Shown in pieces: positions 47,008-51,550 of a stretch of DNA of 51,550 nt. Both the position numbers and the translations under genes were made by a program. The stretch is from a bacterium (lineage in GTDB: Bacteria; Actinomycetota; Acidimicrobiia; Spongiisociales; ZC4RG35). Under the pieces are notes generated by a model that saw only the letters and a program-made list of their open reading frames with translations, did not search any database and was not told the origin of the DNA. How positions within the stretch are numbered: position 1 is the first letter of the stretch; each line of letters begins with the position of its first letter. The stretch covers positions 1 to 51,550 of the forward strand of contig JAHEDH010000007.1 of the NCBI GenBank assembly GCA_024641285.1, written 5' to 3'.

Positions 47008-47826
47008 ATGTCGGCTCAACTCACACTTCATGAGGTCGCCGAGTCTCTGAACGTCCATTACATGACGGTCTACCGATATGTCCGCCTCGGTCTGTTGCCG
47101 GCCCGCAAGTCGCATGGCCAGTGGCGCGTCGAGCAGGCCGATCTGGCGGCGTTCCGCAGCGAAGCGCGGGGCACCGGAGATGCCGACGCTCCGTGGGCGG
47201 CCCGGCTGGAATCTCGCATGATGGTCGGAGACGCCACGGGTGCATGGGGGGTGGTCGAGGCAGCGCTCGGCGCAGGCCGCACGCCGGCCTCGATCTACTC
47301 GGAGGTGCTGGCCCCGGCGATGGAATCGATCGGCCGGCGTTGGGAGCGGGGGGAGGTGGACGTCGCCGACGAGCATCTCGCCAGCGCCGTTGCGATGCGT
47401 ATCGTGGGCCGTCTCGGGCCCCGCTTCGGACGCCGCGGGAGAACACGGGGAACCGTTCTGTGCGCGATGCCGGAAGGCGATCAGCACGGCCTCGGCTCGG
47501 CCATGGTCGCCGATGTCATCCGGGCCGCCGGATTCGAAACACTGGACCTGGGAGCCAACACCCCGCTCTCGGCGGTCACCTTGGCGGTTCGGCGGCTCGA
47601 GGATCTCACCGCACTCTGTCTGTCCATCAACAACTCCCAGGCAGTGGAACGGGGGCGCGAGATCGTGGCCGCCGTCAAGGAGATCGATCCGGGTCTCGTC
47701 GTCCTGGCCGGAGGTCGGGCGGTTCGCTCGGAGGATGCTGCAACTCGGCTCGGCGTCGATGGGTGGGGGACCACGCTCGCCGATGCGGTCGATCTCGTCG
47801 AGGCCGCCGCCACCGCCGACCGCTGA
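47008..47826 (+). CDS. HTH (excisionase/MerR-like) plus cobalamin-binding domain regulator, CarH/LitR-like
   Basis: LTLHEVAESLNVHYMTVYRYVRLGLLPARKSHGQWRVEQADL HTH; WERGEVDVADEH (W-x9-EH) and EGDQHGLGS (DxHxxG). Confidence 0.85.
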   Translation: MSAQLTLHEVAESLNVHYMTVYRYVRLGLLPARKSHGQWRVEQADLAAFRSEARGTGDADAPWAARLESRMMVGDATGAWGVVEAALGAGRTPASIYSEVLAPAMESIGRRWERGEVDVADEHLASAVAMRIVGRLGPRFGRRGRTRGTVLCAMPEGDQHGLGSAMVADVIRAAGFETLDLGANTPLSAVTLAVRRLEDLTALCLSINNSQAVERGREIVAAVKEIDPGLVVLAGGRAVRSEDAATRLGVDGWGTTLADAVDLVEAAATADR

Positions 47827-49170
47827 TCAGCGCCCAAGGCCCTCTTTGTACCTGGCGAGGGTGCGCTCTCTGGCCGCAGCGTGATCGACGATCGGGTCCG
47901 GGTAGGTGTCCCCGAGCACGACGCCGGCGGCCGCCAATTCGAGGGGCCCGGCGAGCCACGGCTCATGGATCTGCTTCCCCCGGAGTTCGCGCAACTCGGG
48001 CACCCATCGACGGATGTAGTCGCCGTGGGGGTCGAACTTCGTCGACTGGGAAACGGGGTTGAAGATCCGGAAGTACGGTGCGGCGTCTGCTCCTGTCCCT
48101 GCCACCCACTGCCAGTTCCCCACGTTCGAAGCCACATCGGCATCGAGCAGGTGGTGTCGGAAATGTCGTTCGCCCAGCCGCCAGTCGATGAGCAGGTCCT
48201 TGACGAGGAACGAGGCGACGATCATCCGGACGCGGTTGTGCATCCATCCCTCGGCCAGGAGCTGTCGCATGCCTGCATCGACGATCGGGTATCCGGTTCT
48301 TCCCGTCTTCCAGGCCTCGAGCCCCTGGGGGTCTTCCTCCCATTCGATGGTGCGATATTCCGGACGGAGTGCCGCATCGACGCTGTCCGGCTCAGAGTCC
48401 AGCAGGTCGGCGTAGAAGTCTCGCCACGCGAGTTGGCGAACGAACGCGGCCCGACCGTCGGTGTGGGTTCCGAGCAGGTCGATGATCGTGCGCGGCCCGA
48501 TCGAACCCCACTTGAGATCGACCGAGAGGCGGCTGGTCGTGTCCAGGTCGGGACGATCGCGCTCCTGGACGTACTCGTCGACCCGCTGGTCGAACGACTC
48601 CAGCCGGTCGAGCGCTGCGGCTTCGCCGGCCGGAAGCGGTGGCGGTCCCGCTTCGGGCACTCCGACGCCGGGGTCCGACGAGACCCCTGCAGTTCCTGTT
48701 TGGGGAGTCGGGACGATCTCCTGCTCGGCCCAGCGTCGGTGGAAGGGGGTGAATACCCGGTACCGGCCGCCTGCATTGGTCAGGATCGTCCCTGGCGGGT
48801 GCACGAGCTGGCCGTGGTGGGTCTTCGAGTCCACGCGTGACGCCACTGCCGCGTCGCGGACTCGGGCGTACGGCGTGTAGTCGGAGTTCCAGTGGACGAC
48901 GTCGATGCCCAATCGGCCGGCCAGCTCCGGCAGCGCCGTGCCCGGCTCGCCCTCGATCACGTGGAGCCGCCCGCCGCTCTCGGCCAGGTTGTCGTCCAAT
49001 GCGGTGAGGTGGCCGGCGAGCATCGCTCTTCGCCAGCTCGATGCTTGCTTCCACAGGAGCGGGTCGACGACGAAGACCGGAACGACCTCCTCGCTCGACC
49101 GGGTGGCGGCGCTCCACGCAGGGTTGTCGCCGAGACGCAGATCCCGACGAAACCAGACTGCGGCCTTCAT
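47827..49170 (-). CDS. phr: Deoxyribodipyrimidine photo-lyase
   Basis: AAVWFRRDLRLGDNPAW, HWNSDYTPYAR, RQLAWRDFYADLL, GYPIVDAGMRQLLAEGWMHNRVRMIVASFLVKDLLIDWRLGERHF. Confidence 0.93.
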   Translation of the reverse strand: MKAAVWFRRDLRLGDNPAWSAATRSSEEVVPVFVVDPLLWKQASSWRRAMLAGHLTALDDNLAESGGRLHVIEGEPGTALPELAGRLGIDVVHWNSDYTPYARVRDAAVASRVDSKTHHGQLVHPPGTILTNAGGRYRVFTPFHRRWAEQEIVPTPQTGTAGVSSDPGVGVPEAGPPPLPAGEAAALDRLESFDQRVDEYVQERDRPDLDTTSRLSVDLKWGSIGPRTIIDLLGTHTDGRAAFVRQLAWRDFYADLLDSEPDSVDAALRPEYRTIEWEEDPQGLEAWKTGRTGYPIVDAGMRQLLAEGWMHNRVRMIVASFLVKDLLIDWRLGERHFRHHLLDADVASNVGNWQWVAGTGADAAPYFRIFNPVSQSTKFDPHGDYIRRWVPELRELRGKQIHEPWLAGPLELAAAGVVLGDTYPDPIVDHAAARERTLARYKEGLGR

Positions 49171-49201
49171 GTGAGGTTCGGCCTCACGCTATGACCGAAC
49201 C
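49171..49201 (-). promoter_or_regulatory. Mutually exclusive hairpins in photolyase leader
   Basis: mRNA sense: GGTTCGG-TCATAGCGTGAGG-CCGAACC versus GTGAGG-CCGAA-CCTCAC directly before ATG. Confidence 0.5.
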
Positions 49202-49240
49202 GATCGGCCAGCCCGACCGTCACGTTCGATACGCCGGCTA

Positions 49241-49996
49241 TCACGTTTGGGCGAGCCAGGCGGCCGCGGCAGGATTCGATGACGACACGACTCCACCGGC
49301 GTCTTCGACCGTGATGACCAGTCCCTCGAGTTTCGAGGCGTCGATCTGGAACGCAACTGTTCCCGGGGACGAACCGAGAATGCCGGCGCTGATGACGGTT
49401 CCATCCTGAATTGCCCACAGCTGATAGGTCTGTGAAGGGTCGAGCGGAGCAAATTCGACGTTCGTCAGCCATCCATGCCCGTCCGGCAGGACGACCGCTC
49501 GGCTCGTGCCGATGTCGCCTCCCACAGTGACTTCGAGGGCCGTGCCGGAGGCGGCGGCGCGGTCGGCGGCGAGCTCGATCGGATCCCGCTGGAGTTCGGA
49601 CCGGGCTTGGTCGATGCCGGCCTGAAGCTCCGCAATCTGGTCGCGGAGTTGTTCGGTTTCGCGGCTCGCCTGAGTCCAGAGCACCGTCAACCCCACCGCC
49701 GCCGCGATGGAGACGACGGCGGCGATCGACGTCATTCCCTGAATCAGTGACCAACGGGGCCTTCGTCGAGACTGTGCGGATTCCAGCTCCGACCCGATTC
49801 GGTTCCACAGGTCGGTCGGTGCGGCCAGTTCCGCCTGCGCCATCACGGCGGCAACGCTGCGATGGTCGTCGACCTCTTCACGACACTCGTCGCACCTCGC
49901 CAGATGGGTCTCCACCATCGCACGCTCATCTGCATGGTCGATGGCGTCGAGCGCGTACACGCCGAGCAGATTGCGGATCTCGTCGTGAGTCGTCAT
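49241..49996 (-). CDS. RskA-like anti-sigma factor
   Basis: N-term zinc-binding HLARCDECREEV; single TM; C-term SRAVVLPDGHGWLTNVEFAPLDPSQTYQLWAI domain. Confidence 0.9.
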   Translation of the reverse strand: MTTHDEIRNLLGVYALDAIDHADERAMVETHLARCDECREEVDDHRSVAAVMAQAELAAPTDLWNRIGSELESAQSRRRPRWSLIQGMTSIAAVVSIAAAVGLTVLWTQASRETEQLRDQIAELQAGIDQARSELQRDPIELAADRAAASGTALEVTVGGDIGTSRAVVLPDGHGWLTNVEFAPLDPSQTYQLWAIQDGTVISAGILGSSPGTVAFQIDASKLEGLVITVEDAGGVVSSSNPAAAAWLAQT

Positions 49997-50604
49997 CGGT
50001 GCTGCTCCAACACGCGGCCGAGCTGCTTCATCCCGGATCGGATCCGGCTCTTGACGGTGCCCTCGGGCTCGTTCAGGGTCACCGCCACCTGTCGGTACGA
50101 CTGCCCTCCGAAGTAGGCGAGTTCGATCGCCCTGCGCTCGTCGATCGACAGCGTGTCGAGGGCCCGGCGGACGTGTTCTGCCATGTGAATGTCGATCACC
50201 TCGTCTTCGATCGATGGGGTGGAGCGTACGACCTTGAGATGCTCACGTTCCTCACGGGAGCGTCGTGACTGCTCGGAGCGGATGAGATCGACCGCGCGGC
50301 TGTGCGCAACGGTGAGGAGGAAGGTCTTCAGCTTGCCTCGGCTCGGATCGAACCGATCCGGTCTGCGCCACAACGACACGAACACATCTTGAGTGATGTC
50401 CTCTGCGAGCGAGCGGTCGTGGATGACCCGGAGCGCCAATCCGAATACGGCGTCCCCGTATCGTCGGTACGCCTCTTCCAGTGCGGCTTCCGCATCCGGA
50501 TGACGATCGGCGATGACGGCAGCCAGTTCGTCATCACTGTGGTCGGCGAACGGGACGAGCGGGGCGATGTAGGTCGTTTCCACGGCGAGAGCCATACCCG
50601 TCAT
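49993..50604 (-). CDS. ECF RNA polymerase sigma factor (SigK-like)
   Basis: YGDAVFGLALRVIHDRSLAEDITQDVFVSLWRRPDRFDPSRGKLKTFLLTVAHSRAVDLIR; ATGA overlap with anti-sigma. Confidence 0.93.
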   Translation of the reverse strand: MTGMALAVETTYIAPLVPFADHSDDELAAVIADRHPDAEAALEEAYRRYGDAVFGLALRVIHDRSLAEDITQDVFVSLWRRPDRFDPSRGKLKTFLLTVAHSRAVDLIRSEQSRRSREEREHLKVVRSTPSIEDEVIDIHMAEHVRRALDTLSIDERRAIELAYFGGQSYRQVAVTLNEPEGTVKSRIRSGMKQLGRVLEQHR

Positions 50605-50685
50605 GGTCGATCCGAAACTCGAATGCCGGCACGTTGTCCCATGGCACTTCTTCGGAGCCGATCGTCGGTTCGGATGACATCTCCA

Positions 50686-51006
50686 TCAGCGAGCTCGGCT
50701 GAGCATCTCCTCGACCGTCACCGAGCGCATCGCCGCGATGAGGACGTAGAGAGCGGTGGCGAGGTTCCCGAGCACGATGAAGGCGGCAATCCATGCGGAC
50801 GCGATTCCGACCGACCGTTCCCGCCAAACGACGAAAGCGCCGAACAGCGCGATCCCGACATACAGGTCGATCAGTGAGATCCGCCCCCACACCAGATCCA
50901 GGATCTCGCCTCCTTCACCGGTGAAGTCACCGCCTGTGAATCCGAAGAAGAGGGCGACCGTCATGACGGCCACTCCAAGTGCTGCGACGATGCGGATTGC
51001 CTTCAC
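50686..51006 (-). CDS. Small membrane protein, DUF1475-like
   Basis: ISLIDLYVGIALFGAFVVWRERS...LGNLATALYVLIAAMR. Confidence 0.6.
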   Translation of the reverse strand: MKAIRIVAALGVAVMTVALFFGFTGGDFTGEGGEILDLVWGRISLIDLYVGIALFGAFVVWRERSVGIASAWIAAFIVLGNLATALYVLIAAMRSVTVEEMLSRAR

Positions 51007-51071
51007 GATCGGAACTCCTCGTTGCTCGGTGCCAGCGGTATGGTCGCTGCGTTCCCGACAGACGTGAAATC

Positions 51072-51550
51072 ATGACGCGACGCCCGAAACCAGACACGCC
51101 AGGGCCCGGCCAGGAGTCGGTCTGGGACTACCCGCGTCCGCCCGCGCTCGAGCGCGACGACCGGTTGGTCGAAGTCAGATTCGCGGGCGAGGTCGTGGCC
51201 TCGACGACCCGCGCCTATCGGGTCCTCGAGACCAGCCACCCGCCGGGCTACTACCTCCCGCCCGAAGACGTCCGTGACGACCTCCTGATTCGCATGCCCG
51301 GAAGCACAGTGTGCGAGTGGAAGGGCGTCGCCGCCTACTGGAGCGTCCAGCTGGGCGGCGAGATCGCCCGCAACGCCGCGTGGTCGTACCCGGATCCGGT
51401 CCCCGCCTTCGTGGCGATCACCGACTTCGTCTCCTTCTATCCCGGACGGGTCGATCAGATCACCGTTGGCGGGGAGGTGGTTCGTCCCCAGGCCGGCGAG
51501 TTCTATGGCGGATGGATTCTCGATGAGATCGTGGGGCCGTTCAAGGGAGA
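51072..51550 (+). CDS. DUF427-like protein, 3'-truncated by window end (absent from ORF track)
   Basis: Manual translation MTRRPKPDTPGPGQESVWDYPRPPALERDDRLVEVRFAGEVVASTTRAYRVLETSHPPGYYLPPEDV...CEWKGVAAYWSV. Confidence 0.85.
   Translation, partial: MTRRPKPDTPGPGQESVWDYPRPPALERDDRLVEVRFAGEVVASTTRAYRVLETSHPPGYYLPPEDVRDDLLIRMPGSTVCEWKGVAAYWSVQLGGEIARNAAWSYPDPVPAFVAITDFVSFYPGRVDQITVGGEVVRPQAGEFYGGWILDEIVGPFKG

Overview
High-GC window, most likely actinobacterial (WhiB-family protein, LCP protein, RskA-like anti-sigma factor). It is densely coding; about 2.7-33.9 kb is almost entirely minus-strand. I see no rRNA, tRNA, CRISPR array, prophage or transposase. Content: indolepyruvate ferredoxin oxidoreductase (truncated by the window start); a PLP decarboxylase/aminotransferase pair; nine purine biosynthesis genes in separate blocks (purF-purM, purC-purS-purQ, purL, purB, purA-purD); a tightly overlapped four-gene operon (Zn-alcohol dehydrogenase, class II aldolase, PfkB kinase, creatininase-family hydrolase) resembling part of an alternative inositol/cyclitol route; a beta-galactoside module (GH42, ABC importer, galT) with two unusually built permeases; LCP protein; YcaQ/AlkX-like glycosylase; tldD/pmbA; corA; WhiB; and at the right edge an apparent light/stress module (B12-binding HTH regulator, photolyase, RskA-like anti-sigma, ECF sigma, DUF1475-like and DUF427-like proteins). 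The most striking non-coding signals are (i) a ~108-bp element at 33302-33409 made of five consecutive stem-loops with imperfect terminal inverted repeats, which supplies the C-terminus and stop of one gene and abuts the start of GH42; (ii) two mutually exclusive hairpins in the photolyase leader (49171-49201); and (iii) degenerate 7-bp-period repeats in at least five intergenic gaps. Protein calls come from reading translations from memory of families; no database search was run.
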